Positions 1 to 12,851 of a stretch of 64,000 nt of DNA are shown one piece after another. Positions within the stretch are counted from its first letter, which is position 1. Each line of letters opens with the position of its first letter. The position numbers and the translations under genes were made by a program. Where the stretch lies: NCBI GenBank assembly GCA_009731375.1, contig BJOX01000320.1, positions 600,022 through 664,021 of the forward strand. Reading direction: 5' to 3'. The stretch is from Paulinella micropora. Taxonomy: Eukaryota > Cercozoa > Imbricatea > Euglyphida. The notes below the pieces were generated by a model. The model saw nothing but the letters and a program-made list of their open reading frames with translations, ran no database searches and was not told where the DNA came from.

Positions 1-31
1 ACGTGCAAAATGACCAAGGGAGAACAAATGA

Positions 32-1131
<1,100 letters not shown>

Positions 1132-1223
1132 CATGCACACACACACACACACATGTCACACACACACTCACACACACGTCACACACGTCACACACACACA
1201 CACACACACACACGTCACACACG

Positions 1224-1264
<41 letters not shown>

Positions 1265-1276
1265 CACGCACACAAA
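1132..1276. repeat. CA dinucleotide microsatellite
   Basis: (CA)n interrupted by CACGT and CTC units. It continues directly from the purine tract. Confidence 0.95.
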
Positions 1277-1507
1277 GCTCGGAAAGAAGGATTAATTTAA
1301 GGCCATTGGTGGCACTACAAACCTTTGACCCCTTTTTTTCCAGCAAGTTGGTTTGATTTCTCAGTGACATTGTGGCACCCGAGCTGTTTTTTGTGTTGAG
1401 CTGTCAGCTTCCAGGGTTCAGCCATTTCTGTTTGCAACACAATTTGTACGTGCAGATTGCACCTCAGGTCAGAAAGTAACCCAGGCTGAATTCTCACCAT
1501 CGCATAA

Positions 1508-4257
<2,750 letters not shown>

Positions 4258-4723
4258 CTTGTTAGATCTACCATCATTCCGCATGTAGCATGTACGCTCT
4301 TATCATGCTGGCACCTTCAGAATACATGAAGTTGACCAGGAAGAAAAAGTTTGAATTCAGGATAGTCCTGAACGATGTGATTTAATGCAAAAGGCCGTTT
4401 CATTTTTCCCTGGGTGTTCAAGTGATGTGATTTCCCACAATGGGGTGGCGGCAGTGAACCTTTATACTGTGCTCATTTCAAACAAATTGCAATTTGTACG
4501 TTTGTATGTATGTGTCCGTGAGCCTGAGCACACTTTATTTGTTAAAAACTGATTGGTAGAGGTTGTTTGAGAGTCACTCACTTTGCATTAATGCCAAGGG
4601 ATATTATCCGATATTGATCTCTTTAGAATCCTCCTAACGTTGCCCTCTCACTCTACGGCCAGTTTTGTGTCGGTGGCATGATACTAATTTCAAGTAAATT
4701 CAATACTGTAGCCCCAGTCGTTT
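4258..4723. other. Intergenic spacer
   Basis: Unique-looking sequence between the zinc-ribbon stop codon and the LTR of element 1. It is the likely 3' UTR and flank. I see no gene or repeat in it. Confidence 0.5.
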
Positions 4724-5075
4724 TGTCGGTTCTGTTATAAAAGAATATATGTATTGATGCCTATCCTTTTACTAAACCAAATAATAACAACTTCGCCAAT
4801 AACCCAATATTATTGAGCTTATACAAGCAAGGATCAAAGATGGTGGGAAGATGTGGGAGACTAGCGAAGCCAAAACAACCAAGGCAAACAGCAACCAGTT
4901 CCCGTTGTCCGGCCTAACGATAATATAATCCGGGCTAAAAAGGGTAACGGTCCTTTTTAGTAATACTATCGCTGCCTGTCTACAATGGGATTACTGTTGG
5001 GAAGAGCTTCGTAATATGTCCGGCTTAATACCAGGTATTATTAAAGTAGCCCATATTTACCTATCTGCGCCTACA
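4724..5075 (-). repeat. 3' LTR of element 1
   Basis: A 352-bp LTR with TG...CA ends in minus orientation. It is a direct repeat of 21394-21744. The polypurine tract lies immediately inside it. Confidence 0.88.
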
Positions 5076-5090
5076 ATCCTCCCTCCCCGG
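5076..5090 (-). promoter_or_regulatory. Polypurine tract of element 1
   Basis: The minus strand reads CCGGGGAGGGAGGAT immediately before the TGTAGG start of the 3' LTR. This is the expected plus-strand priming site for reverse transcription. Confidence 0.8.
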
Positions 5091-5338
5091 TTTATCCGAT
5101 AACCCCCATGGAATAGGAGTAGAGAGATAGATATGGGCGGAAGGAATATGTTAACTATCGAGAATTTGCCTCGAAATGGAAGTCTTCTTTTCCTTCTAGG
5201 AATCAGATAGGCGATCGAAGGAAAGAAATGTAATTGTAGGCGTTACTCCGAAAGATTTGGATTTCGGAAAGATAAGCGAAATTAGAATTTGATTTTTGGT
5301 TTAATTCTCAAATTTGAATTTTGAATTTCGCTCTACAC

Positions 5339-5381
<43 letters not shown>

Positions 5382-6316
5382 TCCNNNNNNNNNNNNNNNN
5401 NNNNNNNNNNNNNNNNNNNNNNNNNNNNNNNNNNNNNNNNNNNNNNNNNNNNNNNNNNNNNNNNNNNNNNNNNNNNNNNNNNNNNNNNNNNNNNNNNNNN
5501 NNNNNNNNNNNNNNNNNNNNNNNNNNNNNNNNNNNNNNNNNNNNNNNNNNNNNNNNNNNNNNNNNNNNNNNNNNNNNNNNNNNNNNNNNNNNNNNNNNNN
5601 NNNNNNNNNNNNNNNNNNNNNNNNNNNNNNNNNNNNNNNNNNNNNNNCCTTATCAACACTCCTTTGGATTCCCGCTGGGTGGGACGGAGGTCAGACATGG
5701 TCAGGTTGTGATAAGGCCTTCATCCCAGCTGCCCTAATTGGAAAGGTTGGGATGAATGTCTTCCCCAAGTGAACGCCAGGACGGAGATGCATTTGGTCCA
5801 ACAGTAGAACCTCTGGCGAGTATACTGCTGGTGCAAGCTCTCACAGCGCGCCTCGGACTTGACCGTGTGGCAACATCTTCACCCCATCTGCCCTAATTGG
5901 AAAGGTTGGGATGAATGTGTTCTCCAAGTGAACTCCGCAAATCGGTCGGGTTCTCTGGCTGGGAGACCATAAGACTGGAATGGGTCGTATGTTAGATACT
6001 TCACCCAATCTGACCCACGGACGGGAAGAAGAGGTGAGATATCTTCAGTATGCTTCCCGAATCCCTGTTATAGGACAGAGATGTCGGAGCGCGATCCCCA
6101 GATCTATGAGCAGATTCATTAGCGCTTGGGTGGATAATGAACTTGCTCGTCCGTTTGTTGGAATGAACGGGCGCTTTGCCAGTCTAGATGTTTGTTTCAT
6201 TTTTGGTGTCCTTGGTGGACTTTTTTTTTGTATAGATATATACAATTGAATCGAGCCAGCTGGAAGTTATTGTCAGAAGTGTCTATGGAGATATATACAA
6301 CCCCTTTTGGAGTGTC
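5091..6316. other. 3' untranslated region of element 1
   Basis: Contains a poly-C run (about 5341-5379), an N gap (5385-5647) and a partial duplication: about 50 bp containing CCCTAATTGGAAAGG occurs near 5725-5775 and again near 5881-5934. No convincing coding region is visible. Confidence 0.55.
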
Positions 6317-7082
6317 TCAAAACTCGTCATTCTCGTCCGCTTCCACATATCGGGTGAAATTGTCCTCAGTGCTGGACTGGGAGGGAAAGCGGCCGCGAGG
6401 ACGTTCCTCGATTTGGTCGAGGGGAGGATCGTCACGCTCGTGATCGAGTTGGATCCGAATCATCTTCCGTTCGTCGTCGGAGAGCTCGAACGGTCGGATA
6501 GATAATTGCGGTGGTTTATACTCAGGGTATAGTTGTCGTATAATGGCCCCGAGTTTATATTCGTACACTTGTTCCCATCGGGGGTAACAATTTCGAGAGT
6601 GATATCGATATATATAATCCAACGGCGTTGTTGCCTGGTGCCGTTGGAACTCCACGTCTTGTACCGCGCCATCCCATTCTGGACGGGCGTGGTGACGGAA
6701 GTGTCTGGCCCACCTCTCCGCCCAATGGTTGGAGGCGTCGAGGGTCGGTAGGTCTTGGATCGCCATCACTGGGCACGACATTAGGTAGGTACCCATGGCC
6801 GTTCCGGAACAAACTATAGCGAACGGCTATGAGCCATGTCGCCATGTGTTCTTGGCGAAAACGGAGGTAATGTCTTTGCCGCAGCCGTGCCGCTCCCTGG
6901 AATCGGGCGGGAGTCATAGGGGGCCGGGGACGATAGTAACTCCGCCCAGGTAGGAGGGCGAAGGTTAGGTATGTATATGGGGATATATCTTGATAAGGTG
7001 AGGAGAGACGGTTATGTTGCACTCTCCTCGTGGGGTAGGCCGAGAGCCTCCAGGAATCGGCGCAACTCGTCCCCGACCATTA
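6317..7082 (-). pseudogene. Element 1 3' coding region, distal part (frameshifted)
   Basis: Two overlapping minus-strand frames read as one protein broken by a shift near 6790. The upstream frame (from about 7022) carries ...MATWLIAVRYSLFRNG; the downstream frame (to 6317) carries MGTYLMSCPVMAIQDLP..., rich in Trp, Arg and His, ending in an acidic ...ADENDEF. A third segment in another frame (MVGDELRRFLEALG, near 7020-7080) joins it to the ORF above, which implies a second shift near 7083. No family is recognised. Position after pol on the same strand puts it in the envelope or accessory-protein slot. Confidence 0.5.
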
Positions 7083-7736
7083 TCAGGCGAGGTGGCCCTT
7101 TCTTAGGTGATAGGCCCGGTATGCTTTTACTTCCTCCGGAAGGGGTACACCCGCTTCCTCCAGGAGGTAGTAGTAGCAATTGATGTCCATTTGTGGCCAT
7201 CGGAGCCTTCGGAGCTCATAGGGTTCCAAGAGATGTTTGGGCTGCGCGTTTATGCCATAGAATCGGAGCACACACGCCCTTTGTTGGTCGGACAAGCTAG
7301 TCCAGCCCATTATGGAACAAGTTAACGCCCACTCCGCCTCTGTTAGCGTTGTAGGGTCGTTCGGGATAGGGACGTATGATTCCACGTGTGGGAGTGGATT
7401 TTCGTGAGCGCGCCAGGTTGGCGGTCCTGGGGGAACATGCGCTGGGTTCGTGAACGGGAATTTCCTTTCCCGCCTCTTGTAGGTGAGCGTGTGTTCCGGA
7501 CAGAGGTGCGGTCCGTTACGCTCTGGTGACGTGTAAATGTCAGAGGGTAAGGTCCATCTGCGGTTGCAGGCGTACGATCCATTGACCGCCACCGAGTTCA
7601 GCCCGCAACAGGTCACCATGAGGAGGTTTGCGTCCGTGTCCATGTAGGAACAGCTCGGGTTGTTGGACCAGACACNNNNNNNNNNGATGGACCAGACAAC
7701 TCTCTCATCCATCAGTGGTGGGGGCGGTGTGGGCAC
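7083..7736 (-). CDS. Element 1 3' coding region, middle ORF, unknown function
   Basis: A 217-residue frame, split by a 10-N gap at 7676-7685 whose flanks repeat GGACCAGACA. It encodes a Pro/Trp/Tyr-rich protein with a cluster of cysteines near its start (SCSYMD, VTCCGLN, YACNRRW, LCPEH). No transmembrane segment or known motif is visible. It may be a continuation of the membrane-anchored ORF at 7770-9083 or a separate accessory ORF. Confidence 0.5.
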   Translation of the reverse strand: MPTPPPPLMDERVVWSIXXXXVWSNNPSCSYMDTDANLLMVTCCGLNSVAVNGSYACNRRWTLPSDIYTSPERNGPHLCPEHTLTYKRRERKFPFTNPAHVPPGPPTWRAHENPLPHVESYVPIPNDPTTLTEAEWALTCSIMGWTSLSDQQRACVLRFYGINAQPKHLLEPYELRRLRWPQMDINCYYYLLEEAGVPLPEEVKAYRAYHLRKGHLA

Positions 7737-7769
7737 TCTCCCTTCAAGTACGACTCCCTTGGCTAGTGA

Positions 7770-9083
7770 CTACTCAAATAGGTGAGGGTCCGGGACCCAG
7801 TTGACCTGGTTGCCGACCAGCATGTGCCGGTATGGTTCCTTCGTAGGTTGGAAGGGATTGGATCGCAGATTGGTTGTGTGCCTTAGCGCAGGGCATTCGA
7901 GCCGCAGGCGGCGCTCCGCGTCCGTGATATCCGGGTATGGAGGGTATATGCGGCGTATTCGGCGCGATGCGGGGTTAAATGCGTATCGAACGGGCCTAGA
8001 GAGCTCCTCGCGTTCAACCGCTATTTGATGAAGGTGCGGATCCACCCCCCGTAGCATATTGTGCTCCGAAATTCGATAGGGCATCATCAATCGGTTGATG
8101 TTATCGTAGTTGACCCTATGGGGCGGGCTGGAAGGAGGAGCTATGGGTTTCCCTTCCTTGTTTTCCCATCGAACGAGTCGGTAAGTGTTCGACCGTACCC
8201 ATTTGCCCCCGTGACAATATACAGGTCGGTCGATCGGGCCGTATACGTACGGGAGGTCGTCAGTTTTGTGGAAGTATGCCACAAACTCCTCGTTCCTGCC
8301 CCAATGTCGGGGTTCTTCGGGCGGTGGACAGCGGTGGTGCTGATATTCCAAATCGGTTACCGCAGGAACGGGTTTTGACTCCTCAACCGGGTTCAACCCG
8401 TCGCTGTATTTGTCAGGTACGGTTTTGTCTTGGCTGCCGAATCGTCGCCAATAGTGGCGGCGGGCCTTTATGCGTCGCTTTGCTCGGTTGCGCGCCAACA
8501 CATCAGGATCACTATCTTCCCCCGTTTCGTATGCGGTGTCCGATTGGTCGAACTCGTCCGGCATACGCCATGGTTCGTCGTCTTCCTCTGGTAGGGCGGT
8601 TATACCCTCCGGGTCGGCATCCTCGTCCGTTGGTGGAGAGGGAGGTGTGTTCGCATTACTAGCCAGTGCTGCTACTTCCTTCGAACTCATGCGGGCATAC
8701 TGGGCCTCGGTAGGCGAAAGATTGTGCGTGTTGCTGGGTGGGCTATTGGACGCGCTTGTGCTCGGGCGGGGTTGGGTAAGGCCCTCCGGAAAGTCTCCGG
8801 CCCCCTCATCTTCCGAGTGCGTTGCTTTGTGTCGTTTGTGTGGTGGGTTGGTGAACCTGGGGCTCTCCGACATAGGCAATTGGGACCCAGGCGGTTGCTT
8901 GGCCTCCGGCGGCACCCCTGCTATCGACTGGCCTTCCTGCCATTGTTCCGATGCTTTCCCCCTATCGACCGCGATGGCTTGCATGAGCAAATGGACCACC
9001 ACGATAACGCACACTGACGCCACGCACGCTAATAGGAACGCTAGATATAGCTCCAGGGCTTTTTCCATGCCTACAGGAGACAT
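7770..9083 (-). CDS. Membrane-anchored protein in envelope position of element 1
   Basis: A 437-residue ORF downstream of pol on the same strand. Near the N-terminus (about residues 9-38) is one long hydrophobic segment (LYLAFLLACVASVCVIVVV), which looks like a signal anchor. Next comes a hydrophilic Ser/Pro-rich region, an acidic stretch (residues about 155-195, including DEDADPEG and EEDDEPW), a basic patch (RAKRRIKARRHYWRRF) and a Trp/Tyr/Arg-rich C-terminal half. It ends at a TAG. Its place after pol is that of env in errantivirus-like elements, but I see no fusion peptide, furin site or C-terminal membrane anchor, so an envelope function is not supported. It could instead be a captured host or accessory gene. 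Confidence 0.6.
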   Translation of the reverse strand: MSPVGMEKALELYLAFLLACVASVCVIVVVHLLMQAIAVDRGKASEQWQEGQSIAGVPPEAKQPPGSQLPMSESPRFTNPPHKRHKATHSEDEGAGDFPEGLTQPRPSTSASNSPPSNTHNLSPTEAQYARMSSKEVAALASNANTPPSPPTDEDADPEGITALPEEDDEPWRMPDEFDQSDTAYETGEDSDPDVLARNRAKRRIKARRHYWRRFGSQDKTVPDKYSDGLNPVEESKPVPAVTDLEYQHHRCPPPEEPRHWGRNEEFVAYFHKTDDLPYVYGPIDRPVYCHGGKWVRSNTYRLVRWENKEGKPIAPPSSPPHRVNYDNINRLMMPYRISEHNMLRGVDPHLHQIAVEREELSRPVRYAFNPASRRIRRIYPPYPDITDAERRLRLECPALRHTTNLRSNPFQPTKEPYRHMLVGNQVNWVPDPHLFE

Positions 9084-9807
9084 ACTTATAAGTTATTTTA
9101 GGAATTGTTGAGCCAAGATTTTGAGTAAAGTAAGTGTGTTTGTCGTGTGGATTTGGATGTTTGTCGTCTTTGCACACTTGCTTACTTATGTACTTGTCAA
9201 CAGGGGGATTTGGGCGCGACATGAGCCCTTGGGTCCCTTCGCCTGTCCGGACTTGTTGCCTCGGGATTATATAGGAATCGGGCTGTTTCGGAATAGGGAC
9301 ACTTAAGTGCATGAATGGAGTATATATGCTTATGGCTCGTGGTATGTTTCAACCTTCCACCCAAACAACAGGATTGAGGGGGCTTGACATAAATGACATG
9401 ACATTCTGTGGGGAATAATCTATCACACCCTACACATGTCAGAGCCGCGAGAGGCGGAATGACAACTCGAGAGGAGGCGAGTGTGATGTGCAATGGCTAG
9501 GTTGAGCTAGCCTGAAATTATTCCAACCCATGGCGGCAACACCAACTACCGACCCGTCAAGATACCTTCAGGGCCGTCGCACCCCACGGCAGGCGGGGCA
9601 GGGTCATTTTTCCCGTTTGTCATATCAAGTTAGGTCCTATCCCTTCTCTCCCGTAGAAGAGCAGACCTAGGTAGTATTTTAGATAAGATAGAGATATCGG
9701 CGGGTGTGTCCCTAGTGTAGGAGTGGCTAGGTTTCCGCGTGGTGCGGTTGTGCCCGGTACCTCTATACTACCCGAATTCGTATGCATTTCATCGATCATC
9801 ACCTCGA
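9084..9807. other. Non-coding spacer between pol and 3' ORFs of element 1
   Basis: About 720 bp with no long coding frame and no clear repeat. It may hold a splice acceptor or promoter for the downstream ORFs, but none can be pinpointed. Confidence 0.4.
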
Positions 9808-10290
9808 CTACTTTCGACCCTGTTTGGATTTAGCCGCTTGGCCAAGCCTACCAGGTTTGTATTTACCCGGTGCTGGTGCCCCTATGAGATCGGTGGAGAT
9901 GCCTTCCGCGGCTATCTCGTCCCATACCCTGATTGGGATTCGGCCGTGTTGGAGGTCGAACGGGTAATCTATCACCATGCGCGGCCACCCCTGTATCTGC
10001 CAGGGTTTGTATCCAGGCGATTTATCGGTAATGCCCTTCCAGAACGTTTCGACGTTCTTCCCGTCTCTATATACTGGATAGAATATTCGGGACTCAGGAT
10101 CGTCAAGGTCTTGGTGTGACCGATAAAACTGGAGGATGGGCGGTTCGGCCTTGGTTACTTTGTGTACCCGTGTGGCGCGGACCTTCGGTTCCCATTCCCG
10201 GACTTTCATTAGGAAGAAGTCGTTTAGGCAATCGTCGCCTACGTGGGCCTCCGGTGGGCGAAGTAGGTACATTTTCCACGTGCCAATGGA
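9808..10290 (-). pseudogene. C-terminal Pol domain of element 1 (frameshifted)
   Basis: This frame carries YLLRPPEAHVGDDCLND... and ends ...LIGAPAPGK. It matches the C-terminus of element 2 Pol (YLLRPAESHVADDTLSD...FVGGPPPGK). Shared blocks include an RS-D-DP-PVY-D-KN-ET stretch, a WxIQ-PR motif, PFDL and IWD. In element 1 the domain is cut off from integrase by a frameshift near 10270, after KTIHWHVEN in the upstream frame. The domain follows the integrase tail and is not a chromodomain by eye. Function unknown. Confidence 0.7.
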
Positions 10291-12120
10291 TGGTCTTAGC
10301 GTCCTCGCCTTTCTTGAGCTTGGACTCGCTCGGCGGGCGCTGAGGGACAACAGCTGCCTTTTTCTCCTGTTCGGTCTGCGGATGTATGTCCGGCCGCGGA
10401 GCTATAACTGCCGGAGAGGATCCGTCGTCTTGGTCGACGTCCATTTCCTCCTGGCTGGGTGCCGTAGCCGCGTTATTCTCCGCAGCCGGGATCGGCTGAT
10501 CGGGATTACCCTTCGCCTCGGCCGTCCTATCACGGCGCTTGGGCGGGGCACGCAAGCTTACGTTCAGCTTTTGGATAGCATCCGCCATGGTCTCGTTTCG
10601 GTCGAGCATGGGGTTAAAGCGCATTAAGCGTCGGACATGAACCACCAGTGTCTTGCCTTTACCCTGGATGCGGTAGGTCAGAGCTCCTACTTGTTCCAGG
10701 ACGGTGTAGGGTCCCTGCCACATTGGGAAGAGCTTAACACTGACCAAGTTGGGGACCTGCGGGACGTATAGGAATACGAGATCCCCCGCATGGTACTCTC
10801 CCGATTCGTACTTGACCTTGGAAGGTGCGTTCTGGTTTCTGTCGTTGGCTTCTTCGGCTTCTCTGGCCTTTGCCACGTAATGGCGTGTTTCAGCCATCAC
10901 GCGTAGGCGACAAGCAAAGAGTTCTTCGTGTTCTAGGAATCCGCCTTCCGGGCGGTGCGGGGGCACCATGTCTTCCGGAATACGTAGGTGGCGGCCGTAC
11001 ACGAGCAAGTTTGGGGAGGCGCCGGTGGTTTTGCCACCCAACGCCTTCGACCCTGTGTTGTTCATGGAGAACACGAAGGACGGAAGTGCCCTGTGCCAGA
11101 TGTGTTGGTTATCCCGGCAATATTGTTGGAGAGCGGCCTTGAGCGGCCTATGGACCCTCTCTATCTTGCCGTTACTCTCTGGCGAGTAAGCAGTGACATA
11201 TTTCCACTTGAATCCCCACGCCGTAGACAGCTGTGCCGAGAGTTCATTGGTGAACTCCGAGCCTCTATCACTGTATACGTTTTTGGGTACTCCCGTGTAC
11301 CGAAAGACGTGATCTATCAACGCTTCGCAAGTCGATGTTGCGTCCTTCTCCTTGACCGGGACCGCGAACACGTAGTTCGAATATCGGTCTATGGAGGTCA
11401 GGATGTACCGGTAGTTATGCTGTTCTGAGCGTGGAAGTGGGCCCACGAAATCTATGTGTAGGGTCTCAAACAGGTCGTCTGTAAGCTTGTATTCGCCATA
11501 CAGGCCCGTGTGAGAATTCGGGTGCGGGGATTTGGTTTGCTTGCAATGCTCGCATGTTGCCACTGTGTCACCAATGGCCTGCTGCATGCCGTGCCACCAG
11601 AATTTGCGGGAAATAAACCATGACATTTTGTCTCTTCCTAGGTGAGAGTTCAGGGCGGAGCGATGAGTAGCGGTCAAGATTGCCTTGCGAAGCTGTGGAG
11701 GGACCCACAGTGTCCATTTGGACGGTGTCTTTTCCCACTTGCCCCCTTTCCCTTTATACCATAGGAGGTCGTCATGCCAAGCCATGGTCTTCTTATGAAG
11801 GTGGATTTCCCTTGTCTCGGGATGCTTTTGGGCATCCATGGCGTGAGAGATGAAGGGGCCCCATTCCTTCGAATTCCTGGCTAATTGGCCAAATACCGCA
11901 GGGCTGGCCAGGGTCATGTCCATGTCATCCAGCTCTAGGGCAGTAGTGACTAGACTGATATGCGCCCGGGTGTGTTGGGTTTGGTTTGCGGCTGCAATGG
12001 TAGCAGATCGTGATGGGTGAACATGTTTCGGCACCCAGAACGATTGTTCCTTATTGGCAAAGAACGCGTTCGTGGAGTGTTCATGTTCGTGGGTTTGTCC
12101 TTCCCGAATGTCACCCTCAC
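10103..12120 (-). CDS. Integrase of element 1 Pol
   Basis: This frame is open from about 12120 and includes a 643-residue ORF starting at 12034. A zinc-binding HHCC lies near residues 124-164 (H124, H131, C161, C164). The catalytic core has D195 (LHIDFVGP), D256 (SDRGSEF) and E292 (NGKIERVHR), giving the DD35E spacing of retroviral-type integrases. A GPY/F-like segment follows (WQGPYTVLEQVGALTYRI), then a charged Pro-rich tail. The protein would insert the cDNA into the host genome. A one-base shift near 12.12 kb separates it from RNase H, and another near 10.27 kb separates it from the C-terminal domain; both are likely decay or assembly errors. Confidence 0.9.
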
Positions 12121-12851
12121 TGAGGATATTGCGTGTCGATCTCCTCGAGGAGATCCCGCCAGTCCTCCGCGTCGTGCTGGGCGCAACAAACGCGGCGGAT
12201 GGATTTAAGGCTTTCTAGCAACTGCTCCCGGGTGTCCGGTGTGTATTCCGGTCTCCAGCTATGGGTGCTGGTGGCAAGGTATGCCATCCCTGTAGGCAGT
12301 GTGTCCCGAAACCCCGGCGTGTGTTCGGTGGACAACCAGTCATCGTTGCCGGTCCACCCGACTAGGCATGCCGTTGGTGTATACATGGCAAACCGATCCA
12401 GTCCGTCCCCGATGGAGCCCTTGACTCTCGGCATTCGGGAAAGGCTGTCCGGTACCGTGTTTTCCTTACCCTTGATGTACTCGATGGTGAAATCATACAG
12501 GGCTAGTTCCGACTGCCATCGTGCTAGTCGGCCCGTATGTTCCTTGTCCATGAGCCATCTCAAATTGGCATGGTCGGTTTGAACCAGTATGTTCGGTGCG
12601 CCCCACAAGTACTCTCTGAGCCTGCTGAACGCCCACACGATCGCCAGCGCTTCGCGCTGTCGTGTGCAGTAGTTCACCTGTTCAGGGGTCAGCTTTTTGC
12701 TGACGAACATGATAGGCCGGAGTTGCTGGTGTGTTGCGTCATATTGCTGTAGCACTGCCCCGACTGCATATTTGGACGCGTCAGTGGCTAGTACAAAGCG
12801 CTTTTCAAAGTCAGGTAGGATTAGGACCGACCCGCCCTCTGTAAGAGGATC
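12117..12851 (-). CDS. RNase H of element 1 Pol
   Basis: In the same frame as the upstream RT ORF, after a TGA at 12852-12854. It reads TEGGSVLILPDFEKRFVLAT, then DASKYAVGAVLQQ (first catalytic Asp), NYCTRQREALAIVWA (Glu), VQTDHANLRWL (Asp) and DSLSRM, the typical Ty3/gypsy RNase H order. It would degrade the RNA strand during cDNA synthesis. The frame closes at a TGA at 12117 because of the indel near 12.12 kb; the tail continues in the integrase frame. Confidence 0.88.
   Translation of the reverse strand, partial: DPLTEGGSVLILPDFEKRFVLATDASKYAVGAVLQQYDATHQQLRPIMFVSKKLTPEQVNYCTRQREALAIVWAFSRLREYLWGAPNILVQTDHANLRWLMDKEHTGRLARWQSELALYDFTIEYIKGKENTVPDSLSRMPRVKGSIGDGLDRFAMYTPTACLVGWTGNDDWLSTEHTPGFRDTLPTGMAYLATSTHSWRPEYTPDTREQLLESLKSIRRVCCAQHDAEDWRDLLEEIDTQYPQ

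Noticed and set aside
5980-6249. Plus-strand 89-aa ORF
   Set aside because: Lies in the 3' untranslated part of element 1, antisense to it; no features beyond a hydrophobic end created by a T-run.
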